A DNA stretch of 64,000 nt, taken from NCBI RefSeq assembly GCF_013874595.1, contig NZ_CP059431.1, positions 1,736,001-1,800,000 of the forward strand, written 5' to 3'. The stretch's first letter is position 1; the number at the start of each line of letters is the position of its first letter. This DNA is from Flavobacterium sp. xlx-214. GTDB lineage: Bacteria; Bacteroidota; Bacteroidia; Flavobacteriales; Flavobacteriaceae. This document shows, piece after piece, positions 51,878-61,266 of this stretch. The position numbers and the translations under genes were made by a program. The notes beneath the pieces were generated by a model. It saw only the letters and a list, made by a program, of their open reading frames with translations, had not been told where the DNA came from and did not search any database.

Positions 51878-52371
51878 TTAATTGCATATAAAACGGCTGC
51901 TTTTTCATCCATCAGAATGTTTTTTTCAAAAGAAAGTCCAATCTTTTCTAAGACTTTAATTGAAGCTTTGTTTTCTACCATTGCTTTACCAACAATTCTA
52001 CTCAAAGCTAATTTGTTAAAGCCATAATTTAAACAAGCAGTAGCGCTTTCAGTTGCAAAGCCTTTATTCCAATATTCTTCAAAGAAGCGAAAGCCAATAT
52101 CCGTTTCGTTTTGATTTTTATCATATTTTAAACCACACCAACCTATAAATGTGTTAGTATCTTTTGTAATGCAAGCCCATCTTCCGTAACCATTATCTAC
52201 ATAATCTTTGTAATTTTCAAGAAATATTTTTGCATCTTCAATAGAATCAAATGGTTTATCGCCTGTATATTGAATATTTTTTGGATTTAGATTCAACTGA
52301 TAAAACGATGAAGCATCAGTAATGTTTAATTCCCTTAATATAAGTCGATTGGTTTCTAAAATACATTTCAT
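51871..52371 (-). CDS. GNAT N-acetyltransferase (RimJ/RimL type)
   Basis: 166 residues. ETNRLILRELNITDASSFYQLN at the N-terminus, TFIGWCGLKYDKNQNETDIGFRF in the middle and the acetyl-CoA loop region EEYWNKGFATESATACLNYGFNKLALSRIVGKA with NKASIKVLEKIGLSFEKN near the end: the RimJ/L fold. Substrate unknown. It starts 12 bp after the Omp85-like gene in the same direction and so probably shares its transcript. Confidence 0.9.
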   Translation of the reverse strand: MKCILETNRLILRELNITDASSFYQLNLNPKNIQYTGDKPFDSIEDAKIFLENYKDYVDNGYGRWACITKDTNTFIGWCGLKYDKNQNETDIGFRFFEEYWNKGFATESATACLNYGFNKLALSRIVGKAMVENKASIKVLEKIGLSFEKNILMDEKAAVLYAINK

Positions 52372-52383
52372 AAGTAAACAAAT

Positions 52384-54225
52384 TTATTGATAAGGAACAA
52401 CTTCTGGTTTGCCATAATCAAACTGTTGTAAATTAAAATTAGTATTTCTTAAGTTGTTGGTTTTAAAAATATTACGACCGTTTCCTGGGATATTTGGATA
52501 AAAAGCAAGTGATAATTGAAATTTACTAAAAACCAAATAATCGTTACTTATTACTACACCTAAACCTATTTTACTGTACATTTCTTTGGTTACAAAAGTA
52601 TTGTGATTATCGCCCATAAAACCAATAGAAGCATTAAAAAATGGACTAAAACGAAAGCCTAAAAACTCATTAGGTGCATAAGATTGTAATTGAAAATTAA
52701 ACAATACCTTTTTGGTTCCACGTAATTCATAACTATCAAAACCATCAATTCCGTAAGCGCCATTTAAAGTTATTTTATCCATAGCATAATCCCATCGGTT
52801 CAGTCCAATAACAATTTCTGGGTTAAAAAAGTGTCTGAACTTCCAGCTTCCTAAATGATATAATTTAGAAAAATACAATCCTTCTGCTCTAAAAACGCCT
52901 TCTTCAAAACGTTTGTTATTTATGTAAGAACCCCATTGAATTTCGCCACCAAAATAGCCCGATGAAGTATATTTTCCAAGTGCAAATTGGGCGCCAACAT
53001 ACGTTCTGTTGATTCCGTTTTTATGTTGCGTTCCTGCAGTAAGCATAAAAGTTTTTCCCACGGCTATATCCTCAATCATGTCATAGTAAAAAATATATTT
53101 GTCTTGCACATAATTTACAGATGCTAACCCCACAGTTGCTAAATACATTTTTTGATCAGTGTATAATAAGTAAGGATCGTATTCACCTGTTGGATTTTCT
53201 ACATAATTTCTTGAATAATATCGAGCCGATGTAATTAAATTGGTTTGTACTTTGTGTAAATTATTGTATCGATAATAAACAGGAGTTGAATGTCCTAACC
53301 AAGTATCAAAATCGTTTGATTTAAAACTTTGTAGTTTTCGAATGTTTTCATTATTAGGAACAGAATCTCTTGTTGATGTTTGGTATAAAGTTACACCACC
53401 TGCCCAACGTGTTAAAGGCGAATAAAAAGTACGATTTACATAGGCTTGTTTGACGTAATTCTCTGCTAAATCTATATTATAATAAACACCCGCATTTACA
53501 TAACTTTGCATGATATTATTTATTTGATATTGCATGCGGTAAGCATTTCTTCCTTCTTTAAATCGGGTGCGATATTGATTGGAAAAGTAATGACCTAATC
53601 CTGCAAAATTGCGATTGGTTAAATTTAAACGACCGCCAGAAGTTGATATAGAGCCTGATGGATACCAGCTCCAAGCATCTAAAACTTTAATCTGCACATC
53701 AACAGAATCTGTTGAGCTTTCAACTGCAATTGGTTTAACAGAAACTCTTCTTATAAAGCGTTGTGTACGTAATAAACGCTCGGTTTCTTTTAATTTAAGA
53801 GAATCTAAAGGTTGGTTTTTTTTAAAAAGCAACAAGCTACGTACTGTAAATTGCTTGGTTTTTAAATGCATTTTGTTACCTATAACTTCTAGCTTTTTTT
53901 TAGGAACACGAGTAGAATCGTAGATAGAAAACCCAAACGGATCATAGGTTTCAATTTTAATATGCCGAATAATTTTTCCTTGAAATTTTTCAAAGTTATA
54001 CACCAAATCGGGCTGTTTAATAGCCTGTACATTGGTGTTTACATTAGATGCTTTTTTTCTAAAGAGTAGTTTATGTACTTGTTTGGTAAATTTTCCTTTT
54101 TTTGAAAAATCTTCAATTTTTTGCATTTGTTGTTGTGTTGTAGAAATACTGTCTGTTTCTTGTGCAAACGTATTTATACAACAACTAAAAAATAAAAGAA
54201 TAACAACTACAATGCAATTTTTCAA
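52384..54225 (-). CDS. Omp85-like outer-membrane protein with POTRA region
   Basis: 613 residues with a signal peptide (MKNCIVVVILLFFSCCINTFAQ). About residues 85-190 resemble one or two POTRA domains (GKIIRHIKIETYDPFGFSIYD, LRTQRFIRRVSVKPIAVESSTDSVDVQIKVLDAW); the remainder is an alternating beta pattern of a BamA/TamA-like barrel (LNLTNRNFAGLGHYFSNQYR, YRMQYQINN, FFNASIGFMGD, LGVVISNDYLVFSKFQLSLAFYPNIPG). Role in insertion or lipid handling is not known. Shorter than BamA, with fewer POTRAs. Confidence 0.85.
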   Translation of the reverse strand: MKNCIVVVILLFFSCCINTFAQETDSISTTQQQMQKIEDFSKKGKFTKQVHKLLFRKKASNVNTNVQAIKQPDLVYNFEKFQGKIIRHIKIETYDPFGFSIYDSTRVPKKKLEVIGNKMHLKTKQFTVRSLLLFKKNQPLDSLKLKETERLLRTQRFIRRVSVKPIAVESSTDSVDVQIKVLDAWSWYPSGSISTSGGRLNLTNRNFAGLGHYFSNQYRTRFKEGRNAYRMQYQINNIMQSYVNAGVYYNIDLAENYVKQAYVNRTFYSPLTRWAGGVTLYQTSTRDSVPNNENIRKLQSFKSNDFDTWLGHSTPVYYRYNNLHKVQTNLITSARYYSRNYVENPTGEYDPYLLYTDQKMYLATVGLASVNYVQDKYIFYYDMIEDIAVGKTFMLTAGTQHKNGINRTYVGAQFALGKYTSSGYFGGEIQWGSYINNKRFEEGVFRAEGLYFSKLYHLGSWKFRHFFNPEIVIGLNRWDYAMDKITLNGAYGIDGFDSYELRGTKKVLFNFQLQSYAPNEFLGFRFSPFFNASIGFMGDNHNTFVTKEMYSKIGLGVVISNDYLVFSKFQLSLAFYPNIPGNGRNIFKTNNLRNTNFNLQQFDYGKPEVVPYQ

Positions 54226-54277
54226 GTTATAGCTAATTTTGTGGTAAATTACTAAAACTTTTTAAAAAGTAAAGCCT

Positions 54278-54724
54278 TTAGGTGTTAATTTCTAAATCTC
54301 TTATATAATCTTCGTATTCATAGAAAAACAGCTCAAATTGAGTCATTTTATCAGCAAAAAAATCATAAATAGTATTCCAACTATTTGTATTATTTACACT
54401 TACTTTTTGGTCAATATCAATCCAAATTCTGCTGATGCATTTGCCGTTTGGTAAAAAAAAGTTTCGTTCAAAAATAGCATCAGGTAAAAACTCTTCTTGC
54501 AATATGGTTTTTAAAGATTCTACTTTTTCAAAATATATTTTACGTTTTTCTTCATCTTTTGGCTCAATTTCTAAAGCCACTTGTGCTGTTTTATTATCAA
54601 CAAAGAATTTAAAAGTAACATCTTTAATTTTAGTATTATGCAATAACCATTTTCTAGGATAAGCATCTGCAAAGCCAATCCAAAAATCTTTTTTTAATTT
54701 AAGCGCTTCTTCTTTACTAAACAT
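54278..54724 (-). CDS. DUF4268 protein
   Basis: 148 residues: FWIGFADAYPRKWLLHNTKIKDVTFKFFVDNKTAQVALEIEPKDEEKRKIYFEKV...KMTQFELFFYEYEDYIRDLEI fits the DUF4268 family, sometimes fused to restriction-like nuclease modules but alone here. Function unknown, cytosolic. 52 bp before the Omp85-like gene. Confidence 0.85.
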   Translation of the reverse strand: MFSKEEALKLKKDFWIGFADAYPRKWLLHNTKIKDVTFKFFVDNKTAQVALEIEPKDEEKRKIYFEKVESLKTILQEEFLPDAIFERNFFLPNGKCISRIWIDIDQKVSVNNTNSWNTIYDFFADKMTQFELFFYEYEDYIRDLEINT

Positions 54725-54757
54725 TAAGTATCTTTATATGTATTTTACAACTATTTT

Positions 54758-55396
54758 ATGCAGTTTGAACATTTTTTAAATAAGCTAGATGCCATTTCTA
54801 CACAGCCCTTGTTTGCTTTAGATGCCCATTTAAAAATGGCACCTTTAGAACGTGTTCAATATCTTCAAAATTACGATTATTCTTTACATAATCCTAAAGC
54901 GTCGGCTGTTTTAAGTTTGTTCTATCCAAAAGATGAAAAAGCGCATGTTTTATTAATTGTTCGCTCTTCTTATCCGGGTGTGCATTCTTCGCAAATTGCT
55001 TTTCCTGGTGGTAAACAAGAGCTTACCGATATTGATTTGCAAGAAACGGCGCTGCGTGAAACGCACGAAGAAGTTGGCGTAAACCCCAATAAAGTTACAG
55101 TTATAAAACAATGGAGCGATATTTACATTCCGCCAAGTAATTTTATTGTTTCTTCTTTTATGGGAATTACAAATAAAACGCCCGAATTTGTATTGCAACC
55201 CGATGAAGTTAATTCAATAATTGAATTACCCATAACTGAATTATTAAACGATAATTTGGTTCAAAATGTACGCATGACTACTTCTTACGCGCAAGATATT
55301 ATGGTACCCGCTTTTGTTATTGAGGATCATATTGTATGGGGCGCAACGGCCATGATTTTAAGTGAAATAAAAGAAACATTGAAAAGTGTATTTTAG
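54758..55396 (+). CDS. NUDIX hydrolase, CoA pyrophosphatase type
   Basis: 212 residues. The family-specific LLIVRSSYPGVHSSQIAFPGG precedes the Nudix box GGKQELTDIDLQETALRETHEEVGV (Mg-binding REThEEVG intact), the order seen in NudL/CoAse. Hydrolyses CoA or similar nucleotide diphosphates. Divergent from the DUF4268 gene and followed at 40 bp by plsC-like. Confidence 0.92.
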   Translation: MQFEHFLNKLDAISTQPLFALDAHLKMAPLERVQYLQNYDYSLHNPKASAVLSLFYPKDEKAHVLLIVRSSYPGVHSSQIAFPGGKQELTDIDLQETALRETHEEVGVNPNKVTVIKQWSDIYIPPSNFIVSSFMGITNKTPEFVLQPDEVNSIIELPITELLNDNLVQNVRMTTSYAQDIMVPAFVIEDHIVWGATAMILSEIKETLKSVF

Positions 55397-55436
55397 AAAT
55401 TCATTTGTACTTTTGTCAATTAAGTAAAGTAAAACT

Positions 55437-56258
55437 ATGGGGTTGTTTAAAAAAGATCCTTTTGGACATATAATTTTTATTAAAAAATGGTTAATTAGGC
55501 TTTTTGGCTTCATTACCCACCGTCGTTACCATGGTTTTAATGAGTTGTTAATTGATGGTTCTGAAATCATTAAAGGCTTACCAGATACAAATGTACTTTT
55601 CATATCAAACCATCAAACATATTTTGCCGATGTAGTGGCTATGTTTCATGTATTTAATGCTAGTTTAAAAGGTAGAATTGACAACATAAATAATGTATTT
55701 TACATTTGGAATCCTAAGTTGAATTTATATTATGTAAGCGCCAAAGAAACAATGGAGGCAGGTATTTTACCAAGAATTATGGGCTATACAGGCGCCATTA
55801 CTGTTGAGCGTACTTGGAGACAAAAGGGAAAAGATGTTTCTGAAGCTGAAAAAAAGGCTGTAAACCCAAATGACACCGAAAATATTAAACGCGCCTTACA
55901 AGATGGTTGGGTAATTACGTTTCCGCAAGGAACTACAAAATCGTTTAAACCTGTACGTAAAGGTACGGCACATATTATTAAAGAACACAAACCTATTGTG
56001 GTGCCTATTGTGATTGATGGATTTCGTAGATCGTTTGATAAAAAAGGGTTGTGGCTAAAAAAGAAAGGAATTTTACAAACGTTTACCATAAAAGAACCTT
56101 TACAAATTGATTACGATAATGAAACCATTGATGAAATTGTTGAGAAAATAGAATTTGCTATAGAACAACATCCATCATTTTTAAAGGTAATTCCTACTGA
56201 AATTATTGAAAACGATAAAAAATTAAACAAAGACCGTCGTTTTCCGTTTGATTATTAA
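55437..56258 (+). CDS. 1-acyl-sn-glycerol-3-phosphate acyltransferase family
   Basis: 273 residues. HX4D catalytic motif in FISNHQTYFADVVAMF, glycerophosphate motif FPQGTTKSFKPVRKGTAHI and GFRRSFDKKG; LPxx near the end. Adds a fatty acyl chain to lysophosphatidate or a related acceptor in the inner membrane. There is no obvious long membrane helix beyond the N-terminal WLIRLFGFI. The next gene overlaps its end region. Confidence 0.9.
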   Translation: MGLFKKDPFGHIIFIKKWLIRLFGFITHRRYHGFNELLIDGSEIIKGLPDTNVLFISNHQTYFADVVAMFHVFNASLKGRIDNINNVFYIWNPKLNLYYVSAKETMEAGILPRIMGYTGAITVERTWRQKGKDVSEAEKKAVNPNDTENIKRALQDGWVITFPQGTTKSFKPVRKGTAHIIKEHKPIVVPIVIDGFRRSFDKKGLWLKKKGILQTFTIKEPLQIDYDNETIDEIVEKIEFAIEQHPSFLKVIPTEIIENDKKLNKDRRFPFDY

Positions 56259-56265
56259 AAAAGTA

Positions 56266-56562
56266 ATGAATAAAAAGATTATTTACTTATTAACTATTAT
56301 TTTATTTACAATGATTTCTTGTAATGATAAAATAATTTATTTAGATGATGATAGTTCCTTTAAATATTCAGAAGGTTTTCATTTGAATGATGTTATTACT
56401 TTTAGTGTTAACGATTATTATTTGCAAAATGACACGATTTATCAAAACCAAAAGCCTGTCGCTTTATTAATTAAAATAGAGCAACGTTATTTAATTGGTG
56501 ATATAGTTTTACATATTAAAGATCTACAAAGTAACAATATAGGAAGATATATTGAAAAGTAG
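56266..56562 (+). CDS. Short putative lipoprotein
   Basis: 98 residues from MNKKIIYLLTIILFTMISC (Cys19 lipid site); an upstream in-frame ATG at 56248 lies inside plsC and adds only MIIKKV. The mature part is a Tyr/Asp-rich domain (IIYLDDDSSFKYSEGFHLNDVITFSVNDYYL) with no recognised family. It starts 7 bp after the acyltransferase stop and shares its transcript. Confidence 0.65.
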   Translation: MNKKIIYLLTIILFTMISCNDKIIYLDDDSSFKYSEGFHLNDVITFSVNDYYLQNDTIYQNQKPVALLIKIEQRYLIGDIVLHIKDLQSNNIGRYIEK

Positions 56563-56564
56563 TA

Positions 56565-57008
56565 TTAAAAAGCATTTAACGGAATATTAAATCCTAACGA
56601 AAAAGTAAATCCTTTAATAGGTTTTAAGCCTTCTTTTATTTTAGTATCAAAACCATAACCTACCGCAATATCCATAATAGTAGCAAAAGTCAAACCTACT
56701 TTAGGTGTTACCGTATAGGGTGTTAATTCGCCTTCTACAAAGGGTAAAATTAAATTATCAAAAGTAGGGTAAAATGTAACACTTCCTTCGGGGATCACTC
56801 TAAAAGCATCTCTAAAATAGGCAAATTGTGCATTAGCTTCTAGTTTTAATCCAAAAGAATCTCCTGCCATTGGTTGTAAATAGTAACCACCAACTTTTAA
56901 AAGATTTCCTGCTTGCGATTGATACGATATGGTTGGACCAACTAAAAAGTCTTGAGCATTAGCATTAAAACCTAATAATAAAATAGCGACTATAATTATC
57001 TTTTTCAT
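56565..57008 (-). CDS. Small outer-membrane beta-barrel protein
   Basis: 147 residues with signal MKKIIIVAILLLGFNANAQ and a beta pattern with closing aromatic strand (FTFSLGFNIPLNAF). Named family not recognised; barrel of about eight strands is likely. Convergent with the short lipoprotein gene, monocistronic. Confidence 0.75.
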   Translation of the reverse strand: MKKIIIVAILLLGFNANAQDFLVGPTISYQSQAGNLLKVGGYYLQPMAGDSFGLKLEANAQFAYFRDAFRVIPEGSVTFYPTFDNLILPFVEGELTPYTVTPKVGLTFATIMDIAVGYGFDTKIKEGLKPIKGFTFSLGFNIPLNAF

Positions 57009-57041
57009 CTTTATTTTTTGATAAAATAATATTTGGTTTAG

Positions 57042-57083
57042 AAAAAAGTGTCTTGGTTTTATTTAAACCAAGACACTTTTTTT
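57042..57083 (-). terminator. Strong rho-independent terminator of tpiA
   Basis: AAAAAAGTGTCTTGGTTT-tattt-AAACCAAGACACTTTTTT, an 18-bp perfect stem reaching into the tpiA stop codon. Confidence 0.93.
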
Positions 57084-57831
57084 AAATAGCGTTTATAATA
57101 GCTGTAAAATCGGCAACATTTAAGGCAGCGCCACCAATTAAACCTCCGTCAACATCGGGTTGTGCAAAAATAGTTTGCGCATTGTCTGGTTTTACACTAC
57201 CACCGTATAAAATAGTTACGTTGTTTGCTAAATTACCATACTGATGTGCAATTTGCTCACGAATGAATTGATGCATTTCTTGTGCTTGCTCTGGCGTTGC
57301 AGTTTCACCCGTACCAATTGCCCAAACAGGCTCATAAGCAATAACGATATTTTCCCAAGCTTCTTTTGGAAGATGGAACAACGAATCTTTTAATTGATAA
57401 TACACCACATTCTGAAATTGCTTGCTTTGACGATCTTTTAATTCTTCGCCTACACAAAAAATAACACGCATTTTATGACGTAAAGCTGTGTTAACTTTAT
57501 CTGCCAAAACCGCAGGTGTTTCTTTAAAATAAAGTCTGCGCTCAGAATGTCCTAAAATAACCGTTTGTACACCAATACTTGTTAACATATCAGCAGAAAT
57601 TTCTCCTGTAAATGCACCTCCTTCTGCTTGATGCATTGTTTGCGCAGCTACTGTTATATTAATATCTTCTAAAATTTGAGATGCTAACATTAAGTTGGTG
57701 AATGATGGAGCCACCATTACTTCAACTTCTTTTCCTGTTGGCATGTTGTTTACCAAATCGTTTAAAAAGGTTGTGGTTTCAGGAGCATTTTTATGCATTT
57801 TCCAGTTACCAGCTACTATTTTATGTCTCAT
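57082..57831 (-). CDS. tpiA: Triose-phosphate isomerase
   Basis: Glycolytic interconversion of dihydroxyacetone phosphate and glyceraldehyde 3-phosphate. 249 residues: GNWKMHKN (Lys12), ILGHSERR (His95), YEPVWAIGTGETATPEQAQE (Glu165 and loop 6) and the phosphate loop YGGSVKPDNA. Last gene of a run with tlpA-like, ABC permease and DoxX-type genes at spacings of 1-2 bp. Confidence 0.98.
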   Translation of the reverse strand: MRHKIVAGNWKMHKNAPETTTFLNDLVNNMPTGKEVEVMVAPSFTNLMLASQILEDINITVAAQTMHQAEGGAFTGEISADMLTSIGVQTVILGHSERRLYFKETPAVLADKVNTALRHKMRVIFCVGEELKDRQSKQFQNVVYYQLKDSLFHLPKEAWENIVIAYEPVWAIGTGETATPEQAQEMHQFIREQIAHQYGNLANNVTILYGGSVKPDNAQTIFAQPDVDGGLIGGAALNVADFTAIINAI

Positions 57832-57833
57832 AA

Positions 57834-58415
57834 TTAAGGTTGTAATTTGTCTAAAGTTTTTAATAAAAGGGTATCGTTTGCTACAATTGCTTTTTTAAGG
57901 GCGATGTTACCTTCTGCGTCTACTAGAATATAACGAGGTATCCAATCTAATTCAATTGATTTACCAAATTCATCCTTCATTTTTTCATTTAAATAGTAAT
58001 GATTTCCTTTTAAATCATATTTTTTAATAGATTCCTTCCATTTATCAGTTGTTTTATCTAACGATAAAAATACAAACGATGTTTTTGGATATTTTTCTTG
58101 TACTTTCTTTAATTCAGGAAACCCTTTAATACAATCAGGGCACCACGATGCCCAAACATCAATAAGAACAGGCGTACCTTTATGTTTGGCAATTAAATCC
58201 TTAAAGGTAATTTTATTTCCTTGTAAATCTTCAAACTGTTTGTTTAAGGTAACATCGGCAAATTGTTCATTATGAACATAAACGGTGTCTTTTTTAAGAT
58301 CTAAAGTATCTTTTAATTCTTTAATTTCTGATGATATTTTTTCATCTACTTTTTTAGTATCGCAACTTATGGTAATAAACCCCAAAGCAAAAAGGGTAAC
58401 AAAAATTTTTTTCAT
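57834..58415 (-). CDS. TlpA-like thioredoxin lipoprotein
   Basis: 193 residues. Signal MKKIFVTLFALGFITISC with Cys18, a Lys-rich coiled stretch, then a thioredoxin-fold reductase domain with active site ASWCPDCIKGFPEL (WCxxC) and PRYILVDAEGNIAL (cis-Pro). TlpA/ResA-like proteins reduce disulfides in the envelope, for example in cytochrome c maturation; partner unknown. 2 bp to tpiA and 2 bp to the ABC permease gene. Confidence 0.92.
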   Translation of the reverse strand: MKKIFVTLFALGFITISCDTKKVDEKISSEIKELKDTLDLKKDTVYVHNEQFADVTLNKQFEDLQGNKITFKDLIAKHKGTPVLIDVWASWCPDCIKGFPELKKVQEKYPKTSFVFLSLDKTTDKWKESIKKYDLKGNHYYLNEKMKDEFGKSIELDWIPRYILVDAEGNIALKKAIVANDTLLLKTLDKLQP

Positions 58416-58417
58416 AG

Positions 58418-59494
58418 CTATTTCAATTTTATTCGTGGATCTAAATAGGCGTAGATGATATCTACTAAAATGGTGATAATTACAAAAGTGGTTGCAATAA
58501 CAATAACCGACCCCATAATTACAGGTAAATCTAAATTGTTCAAAGCATCAACTATTTCTTTACCTAAACCGTTCCATCCAAAAATATATTCAACAAAAAC
58601 CGCACCAGCCAACATAGAAGCAAACCAACCCGATATAGCTGTTACCACAGGATTCAACGCATTTTTTAACGCGTGCTTGGTAATGATTTTATAGGTTGAT
58701 AAACCTTTTGCCTTTGCTGTACGTATGTATTCTTGGTTTAATACTTCTAATAGAGAATTACGCATTAATTGAATTACCACACCCAACGGACGTATTCCTA
58801 AAACAATGGCAGGTAAAATGGCATTTTTTAATGATAAATAAGTTCCTTCGCCAAAATCATCAACTTCGTACATACTACCAGTCATGTTTAAATGCGTGTA
58901 ATTGTGTAGCAGATACCCAAATATCCAAGCAAACAATATGGCACTAAAAAACGATGGTACACTCATACCCAAGGTACTTACAAACGCAATAAATCGATCA
59001 AAAAAACTATTGGCATATAAAGCCGATAAAATTCCTAAAAATACGCCAATAACTACTGCAATAATGATAGATACAACAGCTAACAAAACCGTACTTGGCA
59101 ATGTGTGCATAATAATATCGGTTACTTTTTTACCATTTTTCTGAAAACTTTCACGTAAATAAGGTGTTTTTAAAACAACGGTATTGTTTGTGGTTTTAAA
59201 AAGTTCTGTTCCACCGTATTTTTCTTTGGTGTAAAAAGTATAATGACTTTCGTTGTTTTGATGGATTGATATAGGTGATAAATCGTTTAAATAATACAAA
59301 TACTGGTTAAAAATAGGTTGATCAAAGCCGTACTTTTTTTTGATTAAAGCCAATTGTTCTGAGTTTTCGTTTTGATCTAACATCATTCTAGCAGGATCGC
59401 CAGGTAAAATGTTGAATAAAATGAATACAATAGTGATTACACCAAAAAGTGTAAAAAACGAATAGCCTAATTTATTTAAAAAATACGAAAGCAC
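58418..59494 (-). CDS. ABC peptide-transporter permease (DppB/OppB family)
   Basis: 358 residues with N-terminal helix (FFTLFGVITIVFILFNILPGDPARMMLDQN), an extra-cytoplasmic domain (about 55-120), then five helices and the cytosolic EAA loop of the type I importer (YIRTAKAKGLSTYKIITKHALKNALNPVV). Matches DppB. No DppC, ATPase or binding protein is in the window. Overlaps the DoxX-type gene by 1 bp. Confidence 0.9.
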   Translation of the reverse strand: MLSYFLNKLGYSFFTLFGVITIVFILFNILPGDPARMMLDQNENSEQLALIKKKYGFDQPIFNQYLYYLNDLSPISIHQNNESHYTFYTKEKYGGTELFKTTNNTVVLKTPYLRESFQKNGKKVTDIIMHTLPSTVLLAVVSIIIAVVIGVFLGILSALYANSFFDRFIAFVSTLGMSVPSFFSAILFAWIFGYLLHNYTHLNMTGSMYEVDDFGEGTYLSLKNAILPAIVLGIRPLGVVIQLMRNSLLEVLNQEYIRTAKAKGLSTYKIITKHALKNALNPVVTAISGWFASMLAGAVFVEYIFGWNGLGKEIVDALNNLDLPVIMGSVIVIATTFVIITILVDIIYAYLDPRIKLK

Positions 59495-60588
59495 TATTTT
59501 TTAATTTCAGAGTATTTTTTCTTTAAAATAGATTGTAATTCAGAACCAACGAATTTTTTATCATTAATTCCGTCCCATTCTTTCATTTTGTTTCCATTCC
59601 AAAAATAAATGATTCCAGGTGTATCTTTATTGTTTCCTAACAATTTCCAGAAAGGAATTACTTCAATAATTTTATAAGGATAATTTGCGCCTGCAAAAGA
59701 GAAGAAATCAGGAATTTTCTCAGGTTCTTCGTTCATGAAAACTACTTGTACTTGAGGGAAATTTTTATTCTTTGCCTTCATTTGTGTCAATTCCTTAGCT
59801 ACATCTCTACAATGCTCGCAACCCGGTACAAATAAAGCGAATATCTTTTTACCTTGATCAATATTTGAAAAATACTGCGCATAGCCCGATTTTACCTGAG
59901 CTGGCTCATCAATTACTTCTTTTGCTACTTCTGTAGCAGGTGTTTCATTAGTAACTGTTGTTTCTGTAGGAGCAACCGTAATTGGTTCTGTAGCAGGTGT
60001 TTCTATAGTTTCATTCACTTCAAGTGGCGTTTCTATTTCTTCATCAACCACTTCTGTTGCTTTCGGTTGAATAGGCGCCATCATAAACAATGCTAATATT
60101 GAAGCAAAAGTAATGGTTGTTAATACCCAAAAGTTACTTTTCTCATCAATAGTTTTTGGAGCAATGTATAAATAAATGATTAGTAATATGATAGCAAATA
60201 CGTTTTTAATAATTGCTTCAATAGGTGTCATTGGTAAAAGGCTACCAAAACATCCACAATTACCAGAATTCCCTCCTGTTTGAATGGTATCTATTGTTAA
60301 ATGAACCGTAAAAACAACCAACATTAACATAGTTGCAGGAATGACAATGCGTCTTAAAAAATTATTTTGAAGTAATAAAATACCCAAAGCTAATTCAATT
60401 CCTATCAAAATTCTTGAGAAAAATACAGCTGCATCTTCTGAGAATCCCATCGGATATAATTGTTTTACTTCAAAAGTAGAAATGGCGAAATATGGACTTG
60501 GGTATAATTTAGCAACAGCAGAAATCAAGAATAAAACCGAAATAATGATTCTGATTGTCCACGGTAAATATTTTTTTAAGTTTTCCAT
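59494..60588 (-). CDS. DoxX/MauE-like membrane protein with thioredoxin-like domain (BT_3928 family)
   Basis: 364 residues. Four helices of the DoxX/MauE fold (SVLFLISAVAKLYPSPYFAIST...FFSRILIGIELALGILLL), a CGCFGS motif after helix 3, then an Ala/Thr/Glu-rich linker (about 180-235) and a thioredoxin-like module with CxxC in VPGCEHCRDVAKELTQM. A likely membrane redox relay that passes electrons to the envelope; partner may be the TlpA lipoprotein downstream. Known as BT_3928 family in Bacteroidota. Confidence 0.88.
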   Translation of the reverse strand: MENLKKYLPWTIRIIISVLFLISAVAKLYPSPYFAISTFEVKQLYPMGFSEDAAVFFSRILIGIELALGILLLQNNFLRRIVIPATMLMLVVFTVHLTIDTIQTGGNSGNCGCFGSLLPMTPIEAIIKNVFAIILLIIYLYIAPKTIDEKSNFWVLTTITFASILALFMMAPIQPKATEVVDEEIETPLEVNETIETPATEPITVAPTETTVTNETPATEVAKEVIDEPAQVKSGYAQYFSNIDQGKKIFALFVPGCEHCRDVAKELTQMKAKNKNFPQVQVVFMNEEPEKIPDFFSFAGANYPYKIIEVIPFWKLLGNNKDTPGIIYFWNGNKMKEWDGINDKKFVGSELQSILKKKYSEIKK

Positions 60589-60637
60589 TTTTTAAATTGT
60601 TTCTAAAAATAGGGTTAATAATTTATTTTGTAAGGAT

Positions 60638-61180
60638 TTATTGAGCAAAACCCATTAAAATTAATGCAAAAACGGCATAGTTAATCATATCTTGATAATT
60701 AGCATCTAAACCTTCTGAAACGATGGTTTTTCCTTGATTATCTTCAATTTGTTTTACACGTAATAATTTTTGAAGAATAATATCAGTATGCGATGAAATG
60801 CGCATATCACGCCAAGCCTCGCCATAATCGTGGTTCTTATTCATCATCAATTCTTTAGTAATCGCTATGTGTTTATCATAAAGATCAACAGCTTCTTGGT
60901 TTGATAAATCGGGCTGACTTGCAATACCTTTATCCAACTGAATCAAAGCCATAATGCTGTAATTGATAATACCAATAAATTCAGAACTCTCATCTTCATC
61001 AATTTTACGCACTTCATTTTCCTGTAACGAACGAATGCGACACGCTTTAATATAAATTTGATCGGTTAGCGATGGTAAACGTAAAATACGCCACGCACAG
61101 CCATAATCTTGTAATTTGTTACTATATAATTGACGGCAAATAGCAATAATTTTATCGTATTGTTCCGATGTAGTCAGCAT
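60638..61180 (-). CDS. DUF1599 protein with two homologous halves
   Basis: 180 residues from MLTTSEQYDKIIAICRQLYS; an ATG 39 bp upstream would add a non-matching hydrophobic lead. Two halves repeat one pattern: YDKIIAICRQL...DYGCAWRILRL...IGIINYSIMALI and YDKHIAITKEL...DYGEAWRDMRI...DMINYAVFALI. DUF1599 belongs to the nucleotide-modification-associated families; activity unknown. Divergent from folP, upstream of the DoxX-tpiA run. Confidence 0.88.
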   Translation of the reverse strand: MLTTSEQYDKIIAICRQLYSNKLQDYGCAWRILRLPSLTDQIYIKACRIRSLQENEVRKIDEDESSEFIGIINYSIMALIQLDKGIASQPDLSNQEAVDLYDKHIAITKELMMNKNHDYGEAWRDMRISSHTDIILQKLLRVKQIEDNQGKTIVSEGLDANYQDMINYAVFALILMGFAQ

Positions 61181-61266
61181 ATTCAAGTATCTTTGTATAA
61201 ATTTTATCAAAAATAACAATCTGTTTGCAGAATAAAAATAAAAGCACGCATTTATTCCAATAAATC

